From an uncultured Roseobacter sp. (GTDB lineage Bacteria; Pseudomonadota; Alphaproteobacteria; Rhodobacterales; Rhodobacteraceae): a stretch of 64,000 bases of DNA. Numbering within the stretch: position 1 is the first letter of the stretch; every line of letters begins with the position of its first letter. Location: positions 1 to 64,000 of the forward strand of contig NZ_CANLYL010000012.1 of NCBI RefSeq assembly GCF_947495275.1, given 5' to 3'. The notes under the pieces were generated by a model. It worked only from the letters and a program-made list of their open reading frames with translations, did no database searches and was not told where the DNA came from. Both the position numbers and the translations under genes were made by a program. Below, piece after piece: positions 1 through 9,806 of the stretch.

Positions 1-1039
<1,039 letters not shown>

Positions 1040-1086
1040 AGCACCCCAACAGGTCCGTCTCAGCCGTTTTGGTGCGCGGGTAACGC

Positions 1087-1989
1087 ATGACCGAATGGCT
1101 GATCTCCATCGAAGGTACGGATGTAGGCCATCAACTGGCCCTTGTGCTGGCACTGATGGCGGCCTTTCTTCACGCGGTCTTTGGCGCGCTGCAAAAAGGG
1201 CGTTTCGATCCTTGGCTTACCAGGGGGGCGATTGATTTTTGCTACATGGCCATGGCCGCACCTTTCGCTCTATTTGTGGTGCCCTGGCCCGAGCCGCATA
1301 TGTGGCCGATCTTTGCGGCCGTGTGGATCATTCATGTGTTTTACAAGCTCTTGCAGGCCTGGACCTACACCAAGGGGGCCTACACCGTGGTCTATCCGGT
1401 GGTGCGCGGCACCGGACCACTCTTCACGGTTTTTGGTGCCTATCTGATCTTTGGGGAAACCTTTTCGATCACGCAGTGGCTGGGTGTTGCGGTTCTGCTG
1501 GCAGGCATCTTCGGGCTGGCGATCTACAATATGATCTTTCTGGTCTCCGAGCGGGACACCCTAAATGCAGCTCTTGGACTGGCGGTGCTCACCGGTCTTT
1601 TTGTGGCGCTTTACACAACCTATGACGCCTACGGCATCCGCGCGACGGCCGATCCCTTCACCTTTCTGGCCTGGTTTTTCATGATTGATGGCTTTGTCAT
1701 GCCCTTCATCGCAGGCGCGCGTTGGCTGCGCATGTCCGGGCGGCCGGATTTGGGACCACTGATGCGGCGCGGGTTGCTGGGCGGCTTGATCGCACCGCTG
1801 AGCTTTGGCGCAGTGATGATGGCCACGCGGCTCGACAAAGTGGGCGAGGCTGCCGTTCTGCGCGAGACCTCCACTGTTTTTGCCGCCATCATCGGTTGGG
1901 TCTTCCTGAAGGAAACCGTGGGGCCGCGACGTATTGCGCTGATGGCATTGATTGCGCTGGGCGCTGTGATAGTTGAGATGGGTGGATAA
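1087..1989 (+). CDS. EamA/DMT-family membrane transporter
   Basis: A 300-residue, very hydrophobic protein with about ten predicted membrane segments, the length and two-half layout of the drug/metabolite transporter superfamily. The segment VVRGTGPLFTVFGAYLIFGE (about residues 105-125) and the C-terminal VLRETSTVFAAIIGWVFLKE (about 259-278) match the conserved end-of-helix E of the two EamA repeats. It starts at the ATG 47 bp after ftsY. The next gene, yciB, begins about 11 bp after its stop, so co-transcription is likely. The substrate cannot be read from sequence. Confidence 0.85.
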   Translation: MTEWLISIEGTDVGHQLALVLALMAAFLHAVFGALQKGRFDPWLTRGAIDFCYMAMAAPFALFVVPWPEPHMWPIFAAVWIIHVFYKLLQAWTYTKGAYTVVYPVVRGTGPLFTVFGAYLIFGETFSITQWLGVAVLLAGIFGLAIYNMIFLVSERDTLNAALGLAVLTGLFVALYTTYDAYGIRATADPFTFLAWFFMIDGFVMPFIAGARWLRMSGRPDLGPLMRRGLLGGLIAPLSFGAVMMATRLDKVGEAAVLRETSTVFAAIIGWVFLKETVGPRRIALMALIALGAVIVEMGG

Positions 1990-1999
1990 GGAAGCCGGA

Positions 2000-2614
2000 A
2001 TGTCAGACGAAAAAACGATCAACCCGATCACCAAACAGGTGCTCGAACTGGGGCCCACCGTGCTGTTTTTCCTGATCTATCTGAAGATCAAGGAAGATAC
2101 CTTTGTGATCGCTGGGATCGAATACAGCGGTTTCATCATTGCCGCGCTGGTCTTTGTGCCGATCCTGCTTTTTGCCATGGGGGTTCTGTGGCACTTGACC
2201 GGGAAGCTCAGCCGCATGCAGGTTTTTACGGCCTTCATGGTCATATTCTTTGGCGGTCTGACCGCTTGGTTCAACGATGAGCGCTTCTTTAAAATGAAGA
2301 CAACCATCGTCTACGGGCTTTTTGCGGCTCTTTTGGGCATCGGGTTGCTGCGCGGCCAGTCCTATCTGGCCTATGTCATGAATGAAATGATGCCGATGAA
2401 AGACGAAGGATGGATGATCCTGACGAGACGCCTGTGCGCGGCTTTTGCCTTGCTGGCCATCGCAAATGAGGTCGTCTGGCGCACCATGTCGACGGACGCA
2501 TGGGTCAAGATCGAAACCTTCGGATTTCCCGTCGCGTTGATGGCGTTTCTGATGTGGCAGTTTACCGCCCTGCAAAGCTATCTGATCACCGATGAAACTG
2601 AAGGCGACGCCTAA
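2000..2614 (+). CDS. yciB: Inner membrane-spanning protein YciB (intracellular septation protein A family)
   Basis: A 204-residue polytopic membrane protein of the YciB/IspZ family, linked in enterobacteria to envelope integrity and septation. The motifs LGPTVLFFLIYLK near the N-terminus and TAWFNDERFFKMKTT in the middle are characteristic. An in-frame codon at 1973 would overlap the upstream gene; the ATG at 2000 gives the family N-terminus MSDEKTINPITKQ and is preferred. Its stop overlaps by four bases the stop of the convergent gene on the other strand. Confidence 0.9.
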   Translation: MSDEKTINPITKQVLELGPTVLFFLIYLKIKEDTFVIAGIEYSGFIIAALVFVPILLFAMGVLWHLTGKLSRMQVFTAFMVIFFGGLTAWFNDERFFKMKTTIVYGLFAALLGIGLLRGQSYLAYVMNEMMPMKDEGWMILTRRLCAAFALLAIANEVVWRTMSTDAWVKIETFGFPVALMAFLMWQFTALQSYLITDETEGDA

Positions 2615-3336
2615 CCTTGACGCACCGAGGGCAACGCCTCGATCATCGGTTTAGGGATATGGTCAACGCGCACGGAATCCTTGCCCATTGAATGCGCCAC
2701 CTTATGAGCCAGATCGGCCGAAATCGCTGCTTCCAACGCGAGTTTGAACCGCGTGCTGCGCGCGCATTTGCGCCGCAGGTCGCTAAAGTTCCATTCCAGC
2801 ACTTCGGCACCTTCTTCGAGCCACGTTGACGCGGAACTGGGTGCGCCAACCAAAAAGGCAACCTCGCCCAGAAACAGCTTCGGTGCCAGCACGAAGGCCT
2901 GATCGCTTTTGCGCACCAAGGTGGAGCCGCTGATCACGAAATAGAGCTTGTCACCGGCCTCGCCTTCGGTTGTCACCTGTTTGTCGGCCTCGACAGTGTA
3001 GCGTTTGGCCAGTTTCATCAACGCCCGGAAATCACCCGGTGGCAACGGCGGAAAATCACCATAGATATCGGCATGAGCGCGTGGGATTGCAAAACGGGAT
3101 TTGCGCGCCAGAAGGCTGGTCAGGCCGATTATATTGGCCATGCCGATCAGGAAACTGACGTAGATTGCCTCCCACAGGGGGGTGTTCGCGACCGTGAAAT
3201 AGTAAAGCAGGTAAACGCCGGTGCCGGACAAGATGAGAAGACGTAGCACGACCTGGTGAATGATCACCAACCCCAGAATGTAGAAAGCCCCCGCCAGATA
3301 GACCAGCAATCCGGGTGAATACACAAAATCAGTCAT
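2611..3336 (-). CDS. Membrane protein with cyclic nucleotide-binding (Popeye-like) domain
   Basis: A 241-residue protein with about three N-terminal membrane segments (roughly residues 8-80) followed by a cNMP-binding-type beta-roll (about 105-215). The stretch GEAGDKLYFVISGS and the following LGEVAFLVG match the family pattern, but the phosphate-binding Arg-Ala pair after the short helix is not obvious (APSSAST instead), so ligand binding is uncertain. The architecture resembles bacterial Popeye-domain proteins. It is monocistronic and converges tail to tail on yciB. Confidence 0.75.
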   Translation of the reverse strand: MTDFVYSPGLLVYLAGAFYILGLVIIHQVVLRLLILSGTGVYLLYYFTVANTPLWEAIYVSFLIGMANIIGLTSLLARKSRFAIPRAHADIYGDFPPLPPGDFRALMKLAKRYTVEADKQVTTEGEAGDKLYFVISGSTLVRKSDQAFVLAPKLFLGEVAFLVGAPSSASTWLEEGAEVLEWNFSDLRRKCARSTRFKLALEAAISADLAHKVAHSMGKDSVRVDHIPKPMIEALPSVRQG

Positions 3337-3497
3337 AAAGAAAAATCACAGCAACCCAGAACATTCGCAAAGTTTGCGCAACTATAAACCCATTTTGCAA
3401 AGAAATTCATTAATTTATGCGCTTTTCTGCGCTTGAAAGATGGTTGGCCCTAACCAAATTCCGGCTTTTTGCAAAGCCCTGACGGAACCGGGGGCCT

Positions 3498-4199
3498 TCA
3501 ACGTTTGAAAAGTTGGCTTTGTGCGTCCTTATCCTGACGGAAATCGGCACGTTTCTCGGCAAAAAGGGCGCGACCTGCCTGCACGCCCGCGCGTACACCC
3601 ATCATGTCCAGCCACCGCGCCATATGGGGCTTGTCCTCCAGCGTCTGTTGCTGGCCTTCCCACAGTGACGCCCATCCCCAGATCGACATGTCTGCAATGC
3701 TGTAAAAATCGCCGGCAACATATTCGTTGTCTGCCAATCTTCTATCCAGAACGCCATAAAGCCTTGCTGTTTCAGCGCGGTAGCGGTCCTTGGCGTAGGG
3801 GATATCGTTTGGTGGGTCCATCATCGGCGCGTATTTCAGGAAATGATGCGCTTGCCCGGCCATGGGGCCAAGCCCGCCCATTTGCCACATCAACCACTCG
3901 GAAACTGCGATCTTTTCACGTGGCGTCTGACCTCCGAACTTGCCCGTTTTTTCAGCCAGATATTGCAGGATCGCACCTGATTCAAAGATCGAAACCGGCT
4001 CGTCGCCGGGGCCATCATGATCGACAATTGCGGGCATGCGATTGTTGGGCGCGATTTTCAGGAATTCCGGTGCGAACTGGTCACCTGCGCCTATGTTGAT
4101 CAAATGGGTTTCGTAAGGCAGGGCCATTTCTTCGAGGGCGATGGAAATCTTCCAGCCGTTTGGCGTTGGCCAGTAGTAAAGATCAATAGGCGTGCTCAT
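3498..4199 (-). CDS. Glutathione S-transferase, YfcG/Nu-class-like
   Basis: A 233-residue two-domain GST. The N-terminal thioredoxin fold begins IDLYYWPTPNGWKISIALEE, and the NRMPAIVD segment with the cis-Pro and ESGAILQYLAEK (Glu-Ser pair binding the glutathione gamma-glutamyl) are clear. The C-terminal helical domain has YSIADMSIWGWA with the conserved N-capping Asp. The motif TPNGWK is that of YfcG/YghU disulfide-bond oxidoreductases rather than classical conjugating GSTs. The start codon lies inside the 3' end of the preceding hydrolase gene (17-bp overlap), so the two are probably translated from one mRNA. Confidence 0.9.
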   Translation of the reverse strand: MSTPIDLYYWPTPNGWKISIALEEMALPYETHLINIGAGDQFAPEFLKIAPNNRMPAIVDHDGPGDEPVSIFESGAILQYLAEKTGKFGGQTPREKIAVSEWLMWQMGGLGPMAGQAHHFLKYAPMMDPPNDIPYAKDRYRAETARLYGVLDRRLADNEYVAGDFYSIADMSIWGWASLWEGQQQTLEDKPHMARWLDMMGVRAGVQAGRALFAEKRADFRQDKDAQSQLFKR

Positions 4200-5181
4200 T
4201 GTGTTTTCCCTGCGCTGATGACGGGGCCATGATGCGATTTTTCAACCGCAGGGCAAGGGGCAGGGCAGGCAAAGTAACAGCCGGGGCCGCAGCAGCAGAC
4301 CAACTTGATGCAGGCCGCTTAAATCGCGACCAACGCGGCGCGTTGGTGTTCGGCAGCATGCGCCCCAATGCGCGTGGGGAGAGTGCGTCGGAATCCCGCA
4401 GAAGCCTGGCATAAAGCGCCATGGCCCCCGGGCGAAGATATGTGGACCAGTGGCACACACGACGCTCTGGCGGCGCGACGGGCAGATCAAGCTTTTGAAG
4501 AACAGTGAGTGTTTCGGGGCAGTCGAGCTGTACGGTTGTCACATTCGGAAGGTCAATTCCTTGCCCAATGGCGACATCACGTGGGACCGGCGGTGTCACC
4601 ATCCTCTCAAAAGCCATATCGAAGAGATCGTTTTCGCGACTGGTCACATTGAGGACCTCGGTCGTCAATCCGGCGGGTGTGCGCAGCATCGCCCGGGCGC
4701 GGCTCGAAAAACTCGCCCCCGTCAGCAGCACCATCCTGTTCAGCTGATGTGGCGCAAGATGCGGCAAAGCGGAAAGGGCGATTTCAGACCCAAGCGAATG
4801 CGCGATGACATGAACGGGTCTCTCTGGCGCGCGGCGCCGCAAAACGGCGATCACTTTGGCGAGACGTTCGCCAAGTTTGGATGCGCGCGCGTGCGCTTGC
4901 CACAGGGAGCCACGTGCATACCAGCCAAAGGCGATCCCCAGACCTTCGGCCGGGTTTTCACGGCCAAAGCCCAAATTCTGTGGCCAGTTTCCCGAATCTG
5001 ATCTGAAGATTTTTTCGTGAGGACAATGGTTTGCGTCGCCGGGCGCATATTTGTAGCCGTGCACCATGATGATGACTGGCCCTGCGGTGATGGGCTGCGT
5101 CTCAAGCGCGGTTTCCGCCACGCCGGGCCGATCGTGCAGCTGCAACCCCTGAGGTGTCGCATTCACCCTGAGCAATGGCAT
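4183..5181 (-). CDS. Alpha/beta hydrolase
   Basis: A 332-residue protein without a signal peptide. IIMVHGYKY (about residues 38-46) forms the oxyanion-hole turn and VHVIAHSLGSE (about 122-132) holds the nucleophile elbow with Ser in GxSxG-like context AHSLGS. A candidate catalytic His lies in the CHWSTYLRPGA stretch. The last 60 residues are Ala/Pro-rich and look disordered. It is co-directional with, and overlaps, the GST gene downstream. Substrate unknown; lipase/esterase-like is the safest label. Confidence 0.8.
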   Translation of the reverse strand: MPLLRVNATPQGLQLHDRPGVAETALETQPITAGPVIIMVHGYKYAPGDANHCPHEKIFRSDSGNWPQNLGFGRENPAEGLGIAFGWYARGSLWQAHARASKLGERLAKVIAVLRRRAPERPVHVIAHSLGSEIALSALPHLAPHQLNRMVLLTGASFSSRARAMLRTPAGLTTEVLNVTSRENDLFDMAFERMVTPPVPRDVAIGQGIDLPNVTTVQLDCPETLTVLQKLDLPVAPPERRVCHWSTYLRPGAMALYARLLRDSDALSPRALGRMLPNTNAPRWSRFKRPASSWSAAAAPAVTLPALPLALRLKNRIMAPSSAQGKHNEHAY

Positions 5182-5307
5182 TCTCTGCCCTCTCTACAAC
5201 ATATTGTGGCTGATCTTTGCATCATGCATACGACGCGCGCATGAAATTACTGTTACACCACCGTGACGGTGTTGACGCGCAACACCCTTTGTCTTAACGG
5301 AAAGCCT

Positions 5308-5359
5308 GTGGCGATTTGTTACCGGATTGCGGGCCACTCTAAACATTCCGCTAAAAGGT
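5308..5359 (+). promoter_or_regulatory. SAM-II-type riboswitch upstream of metZ
   Basis: The stem P1 is formed by GTGGC (5308-5312) and GCCAC (5333-5337). The loop starts GATTT and carries ACCGGATTGC; the 3' part reads TAAACATTCCGCTAAAAGG, so ACC at 5321-5323 can pair with GGT at 5357-5359 to make the pseudoknot. This matches the SAM-II consensus layout (stem, GATTTaaCCG loop, GCTAAAaaGG tail), a class known upstream of methionine-biosynthesis genes in alphaproteobacteria. It lies about 75 bases before metZ. SAM-V shares the same core and cannot be excluded. Confidence 0.88.
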
Positions 5360-5370
5360 CACCGATGAGG

Positions 5371-5406
5371 AAACCCCGTCGCGTTGGCCGCGTCTGGGGT
5401 TTTTTT
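5371..5406 (+). terminator. Terminator-like hairpin between SAM riboswitch and metZ
   Basis: AAACCCC (5371-5377) pairs with GGGGTTT (5397-5403), with further GCG/CGC pairing inside, and the 3' arm runs into a seven-base T run. It lies 12 bases after the aptamer and before the metZ ribosome-binding site, which suggests the switch acts by premature termination. An antiterminator alternative was not worked out. Confidence 0.75.
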
Positions 5407-5434
5407 GTGCCCGCAAGGGTGAAGGAAGAAGAGA

Positions 5435-6616
5435 ATGACACGCGAATTAAAACCAAGCACTGTGGCTGTTCACGCAGGCACCCGGCGCAGCCAATACGGC
5501 GAAGTGTCCGAGGCGATTTATCTCACGCAAGGGTTTGTCTACGACACCGCTGAAGACGCCGAAGCGCGTTTTATCGAGTCCGGGCCGGATGAATTCATCT
5601 ATGCGCGCTATGGCAACCCGACGGTGGCCATGTTCGAAGAACGGATTGCGGCGCTCGAAGGGGCCGAGGATGCCTTTGCAACAGCATCGGGTATGGCTGC
5701 GGTTTCCGGTGCGCTGACATCTATGTTGAAAGCAGGCGATCACGTGGTTTCTTCGCGGGCGCTTTTTGGCTCCTGCCTCTACGTGCTCGAAGACGTTCTG
5801 ATGCGGTTCGGCGTAGAAGTCACCTTCGTCGACGGGGCAGATCTGTCAGCTTGGAAAGAGGCCATCCGCGACGATACGACTGCGGTGTTCTTCGAATCCA
5901 TTTCCAACCCGACCCTTCAGGTTGTGGATATTGCCTCCGTCGCTGAACTTGCCCACGCTAAGGGCGCCACTGTTGTGGTGGACAATGTGTTCTCGACCCC
6001 GGTCTGGTCTGACGCCGTCAAACAGGGGGCCGATGTCGTGGTTTATTCCGCAACAAAACACATAGATGGGCAAGGCCGCGCCTTGGGGGGCGTCATTCTG
6101 GGCAGCCGTGACTATATTCGTAAGACGGTTGAGCCCTACATGAAACACACTGGCGGTTCGATGAGCCCGTTCACCGCCTGGGTCATGCTAAAAGGGCTGG
6201 AAACGATGAACCTGCGGGTGCGCGCCCAGACATCCAACGCGACCGCGATTGCCGAAGCGTTACAAGGGCATGAGAAACTGCGACAGGTCATCTACCCGGG
6301 TCATGCGAGCCACGCGCAGCATGATCTCGTCAAGCGCCAGATGGAGCAGGGCGGAACCGTACTGTCTCTTGATATCCGAGGTGGCAAGCCCGCCGCATTC
6401 CGCTTTTTGAATGCCATCGAAGTGGGGATTATCTCGAACAACCTCGGTGACGCCAAGACGATCATGACGCACCCGGCAACAACCACGCATCAGAGGTTGT
6501 CAGAGGAGCAACGCTCGTCCCTGGGCATCACCGACGGTCTTGTGCGCATCAGTGTCGGGATCGAAGATACCGAGGATCTCGTGACAGATATTCTGACAGC
6601 CCTGGCCGCGGTTTGA
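5435..6616 (+). CDS. metZ: O-succinylhomoserine sulfhydrylase
   Basis: PLP enzyme of the Cys/Met metabolism family (393 residues) making homocysteine from O-succinylhomoserine and sulfide. The cofactor-binding motif YSATKHIDGQGR carries the Schiff-base Lys; the active-site YARYGNPTV segment and the NPTLQVVDIA region are intact. The purine-rich GAAGGAAGAAGAGA before the ATG gives a good ribosome-binding site. A SAM-II-type aptamer and terminator hairpin precede it, so methionine status (SAM) should repress it. The homologous cystathionine gamma-synthase is a less likely alternative. Confidence 0.93.
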   Translation: MTRELKPSTVAVHAGTRRSQYGEVSEAIYLTQGFVYDTAEDAEARFIESGPDEFIYARYGNPTVAMFEERIAALEGAEDAFATASGMAAVSGALTSMLKAGDHVVSSRALFGSCLYVLEDVLMRFGVEVTFVDGADLSAWKEAIRDDTTAVFFESISNPTLQVVDIASVAELAHAKGATVVVDNVFSTPVWSDAVKQGADVVVYSATKHIDGQGRALGGVILGSRDYIRKTVEPYMKHTGGSMSPFTAWVMLKGLETMNLRVRAQTSNATAIAEALQGHEKLRQVIYPGHASHAQHDLVKRQMEQGGTVLSLDIRGGKPAAFRFLNAIEVGIISNNLGDAKTIMTHPATTTHQRLSEEQRSSLGITDGLVRISVGIEDTEDLVTDILTALAAV

Positions 6617-6783
6617 CGTTTTTGATGCAGGGCGCTGAATTTTCCCCTTGTCAGGGATTTCATGCCATTGATGTCGGGTAATACTGATCTCATCGACGCG
6701 ATCTGACGTATTTGTGAGGAGAGTTGGCTGTACCGGCACAAAGCCCTATCTAGAGAGCAGACGACGTCATGAGGGACATAGCG

Positions 6784-7887
6784 ATGAACATCCACACACC
6801 CGTACTTGATGCCACTCCAGATCGCGAAGAGGCCGAGGCCGCTCTTGCGCTCCTGCGAAATTGGGCGAAAGGCGCGACCACCACTGAAATTCTGGAACTT
6901 GATCCGTCCGTCGCCCGGTTGGTTCCAGGGTCAGATGCGGTGGACTACCCCGCTTTTTCACGCGAATATCCCGACGGCTTTGCAACGGATGAAGGGTATA
7001 AATCGACGTTGCCGGACCTTCAGAACGGGCCTTCGAGCCTGATCCGGGGGGCAAAGCAGCAAATCCAGCATGTCGGCATATCCAATTTTCGACTGCCCAT
7101 TCGTTTTCGGACACGCGACAATGGCGATCTGACGCTTGAAGCTTCGGTGACCGGTTCGGTCAGCCTGGAGGCTGACAAGAAGGGCATTAACATGTCCCGG
7201 ATCATGCGGTCTTTCTACAAACATGCTGAGCAGACCTTCAGTTTCGAAGTGATCGAAGCCGCATTGGACGACTACATCACCGACCTGGAGAGTTTTGACG
7301 CCCGTATCCAGATGCGTTTCAGCTTTCCCATGAAAGTCGACAGTCTGCGGTCGGGGCTGGCCGGGTACCAGTACTATGATATCGCTCTGGAACTGGTCGA
7401 ACAGGCCGGGGTGCGCAAGAAAATCATGCACCTCGACTATGTCTACTCGTCAACCTGCCCCTGCTCCTTGGAGCTTTCCGAACATGCCCGCGCCACGCGC
7501 GGACAACTGGCGACGCCACATTCGCAACGCTCCGTGGCGCGGGTGTCGGTGGAAATTGACGAGAAGGCCGGGTGCTTGTGGTTCGAGGACCTTATCGAAG
7601 CCTGCCGCATTGCCGTTCCGACCGAGACGCAGGTGATGGTCAAGCGCGAGGATGAACAGGCCTTTGCAGAGCTGAACGCGGCCAATCCGATTTTTGTGGA
7701 AGACGCCGCCCGTCTGTTTTGCGAGCAGCTGCATTCAGATGTGCGTATTGGCGATTTCCGCGTGATAGCGAGCCATCAGGAGAGCCTTCACAGCCACGAT
7801 GCGGTCAGCATCCTGGTCGAAGGTGACACTTTTGCGGCCGAAAGCCTGGACCCCAAGCTCTTCAACACGCTGTTCCACGTAGGCTAA
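6784..7887 (+). CDS. folE2: GTP cyclohydrolase FolE2 (type IB)
   Basis: Converts GTP to 7,8-dihydroneopterin triphosphate, first step of folate synthesis. FolE2 family hallmarks are YSSTCPCSLELSEHA with the catalytic/metal Cys and PHSQRSVARVSVE. The ATG at 6784 (MNIHTP, 367 residues) is chosen over the one at 6769 because GAGGGA sits seven bases before it. FolE2 does not depend on zinc and often replaces FolE; no zinc-responsive operator was recognised upstream. The later pathway genes folB and folP lie about 13 kb away. Confidence 0.95.
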   Translation: MNIHTPVLDATPDREEAEAALALLRNWAKGATTTEILELDPSVARLVPGSDAVDYPAFSREYPDGFATDEGYKSTLPDLQNGPSSLIRGAKQQIQHVGISNFRLPIRFRTRDNGDLTLEASVTGSVSLEADKKGINMSRIMRSFYKHAEQTFSFEVIEAALDDYITDLESFDARIQMRFSFPMKVDSLRSGLAGYQYYDIALELVEQAGVRKKIMHLDYVYSSTCPCSLELSEHARATRGQLATPHSQRSVARVSVEIDEKAGCLWFEDLIEACRIAVPTETQVMVKREDEQAFAELNAANPIFVEDAARLFCEQLHSDVRIGDFRVIASHQESLHSHDAVSILVEGDTFAAESLDPKLFNTLFHVG

Positions 7888-8049
7888 GGCCAATTCAGCA
7901 GATTGTTGTCCGATCTCATCCGGTTGTGCCTGCTACGCTGCGGCGCAGCGTCAGGGGATAGCGGCTATGCAATAACGACAATTCTCATTACCACTCAGAT
8001 GCTTATATCTCTTGCTGTAGTAATAATTGCGAAATGAGAAGGACAGGCT

Positions 8050-8286
8050 ATGGCGTATCACGTGGCTCACCAAATTCCCGGGTCGGAAGTGTTGCAGAGC
8101 TTTTGGGCAAGCGTCACCAAGATTTTTTCCGGCATCGGCAGCAGCCTGATTCTGGCTGCCAGCGCAAACCGCCGCATGGTGATTGTGGAACGGTTGCAAG
8201 AAAAATCGGATGCAGAACTTGCCGCCATCGGAATACGGCGCGAAGACATCGTTCGCCATGTCTTTTCGGACATCCTCTACGTCTGA
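8050..8286 (+). CDS. DUF1127 family small protein
   Basis: A 78-residue protein ending in a DUF1127-like segment: RRMVIVERLQEKSDAELAAI followed by GIRREDIVRHVF. These small, Arg-rich proteins are common in alphaproteobacteria and some bind RNA or affect phosphate and carbon metabolism, but no function can be set here. It sits alone between folE2 and trkH. The 160 bases upstream are AT-rich and contain the 8-bp inverted pair TTCTCATT (near 7981) and AATGAGAA (near 8034), which could be a regulatory site. Confidence 0.85.
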   Translation: MAYHVAHQIPGSEVLQSFWASVTKIFSGIGSSLILAASANRRMVIVERLQEKSDAELAAIGIRREDIVRHVFSDILYV

Positions 8287-8356
8287 TCTGACCGATTTCT
8301 GAACCCCATCTTTCAGGCGCTTGACACTGGCTGCCGGGCCAGCCAACCCTGCGCTC

Positions 8357-9805
8357 ATGTTGGACCTGCGCCCCGTCGGATACGTAATTGGCTTGCTGGT
8401 GGCCGTGCTTGGCACCGCCATGCTCTTGCCAATGCTGATTGATCTGGCTGAAGGGCGGGAACATTGGCCGGTCTTTTTCCAATCCTCATTGATCACGGTT
8501 CTGGCCGGTGGGCTGATCTCTCTGGCCTGCGCCAATGGGGTAAAGGAAGGGCTGACCATTCAGCAGACCTTCCTTCTGACCACGGGCGTTTGGGTGGCTT
8601 TGCCTCTTTTTGGCGCGTTGCCCTTCGTTCTGGGCGAAACCGACGCGCGCTTTGTCGATGCGTTTTTCGAAGCCATGTCGGGCCTGACCACCACCGGATC
8701 AACCGTTCTGGCCGGTTTGCAGGACCTGCCAAAGGGTCTGTTGCTGTGGCGTGGGATTTTGCAATGGCTGGGTGGCATCGGCATCATTGTCGTTGCCATG
8801 GTTTTCCTGCCCGAATTGCGCGTCGGCGGGATGCAGATTTTCAAATCTGAATCCTTCGATACCATGGGTAAAATCCTTCCCCGCGCCGGTCAGATTGCCA
8901 GCCAGATTTCAAGCATTTATCTGGCACTGACAATGGCATGTGCGCTCAGTTATCTGGCTTTGGGCATGAATGCCTTTGACGCCACAGTGCATGCGCTGAC
9001 CACGATTTCGACCGGGGGGTTCGCAAACTACGACGAATCCTTTGGCGCGTTTTCTGGTAACAAGGAGTATGCTGCGGCCTTCTTTATGGTTGTCGCGTCT
9101 CTGCCGTTTGTCCGCTATGTGCAGATGATCAACGGACACGCCTCACCGCTGTGGCGTGACAGTCAGGTGCGGGCCTTTATCGCGACACTCCTGGTTTTGG
9201 TCGTTGCCATGACGTTTGTCCTGTCGCGGGTGTCACCGGATCAATGGGGGCAATCCTTCCGCGAGGCTCTTTTCAATGTAACCTCTATCATGACCGGAAC
9301 CGGTTATGCCTCCGCCAATTATATGACCTGGGGGTCGTTGCTGATTTCGATGTTCTTTTTCATTGGCCTGATTGGTGGGTGCGCGGGATCGACAACCTGT
9401 TCGATCAAGATATTCCGTTACCAGCTGCTGTTTGCCTCCATCAAGATGCAGTTGCGAAAGATCCGCTCACCCAACGGTGTGTTTCTTGTCCGTTATGAAA
9501 GGCGCGCTGTCGGCGACGATGTTCTGAGTTCGGTCATTTCGTTTTTCATGTTTTTCACCGTGACCCTCGGTTTGCTTGCCGTCGCTCTGAGCCTGACCGG
9601 CCTTGATTTCATCACCTCGCTGTCGGGGGCAGCGACCGCCCTTTCGAATGTGGGTCCTGGATTGGGTCCCGAGATTGGTCCTGCCGGGAACTTTGCTGGG
9701 CTGAACGATACCGCCAAATGGCTTTTGACCGCGGGAATGCTGCTTGGCCGGCTCGAATTGCTGGCCGTTTACGCCATCCTGACCGTTAAATTCTGGAGAA
9801 ACTGA
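8357..9805 (+). CDS. trkH: Potassium uptake membrane protein TrkH
   Basis: A 482-residue polytopic K+ translocating subunit. Four pore-loop filters are visible: SGLTTTGSTV, TTISTGGFANY, MTGTGYASANY and ALSNVGPGLG, the usual TrkH pattern. The ATG at 8357 (MLDLRPVGYVIGLL) gives the family length; a TTG at 8321 would add 12 residues without benefit. The partner TrkA is not in the window. The ThDP enzyme starts one base after its stop, an unusual partner for a K+ channel but tightly spaced. Confidence 0.93.
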   Translation: MLDLRPVGYVIGLLVAVLGTAMLLPMLIDLAEGREHWPVFFQSSLITVLAGGLISLACANGVKEGLTIQQTFLLTTGVWVALPLFGALPFVLGETDARFVDAFFEAMSGLTTTGSTVLAGLQDLPKGLLLWRGILQWLGGIGIIVVAMVFLPELRVGGMQIFKSESFDTMGKILPRAGQIASQISSIYLALTMACALSYLALGMNAFDATVHALTTISTGGFANYDESFGAFSGNKEYAAAFFMVVASLPFVRYVQMINGHASPLWRDSQVRAFIATLLVLVVAMTFVLSRVSPDQWGQSFREALFNVTSIMTGTGYASANYMTWGSLLISMFFFIGLIGGCAGSTTCSIKIFRYQLLFASIKMQLRKIRSPNGVFLVRYERRAVGDDVLSSVISFFMFFTVTLGLLAVALSLTGLDFITSLSGAATALSNVGPGLGPEIGPAGNFAGLNDTAKWLLTAGMLLGRLELLAVYAILTVKFWRN

Positions 9806-9806
9806 T

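Noticed and set aside
5272-5300. TTGACG as a -35 box for metZ
   Set aside because: The matching -10 at the right spacing (TAACGG) is poor, so no promoter is called.
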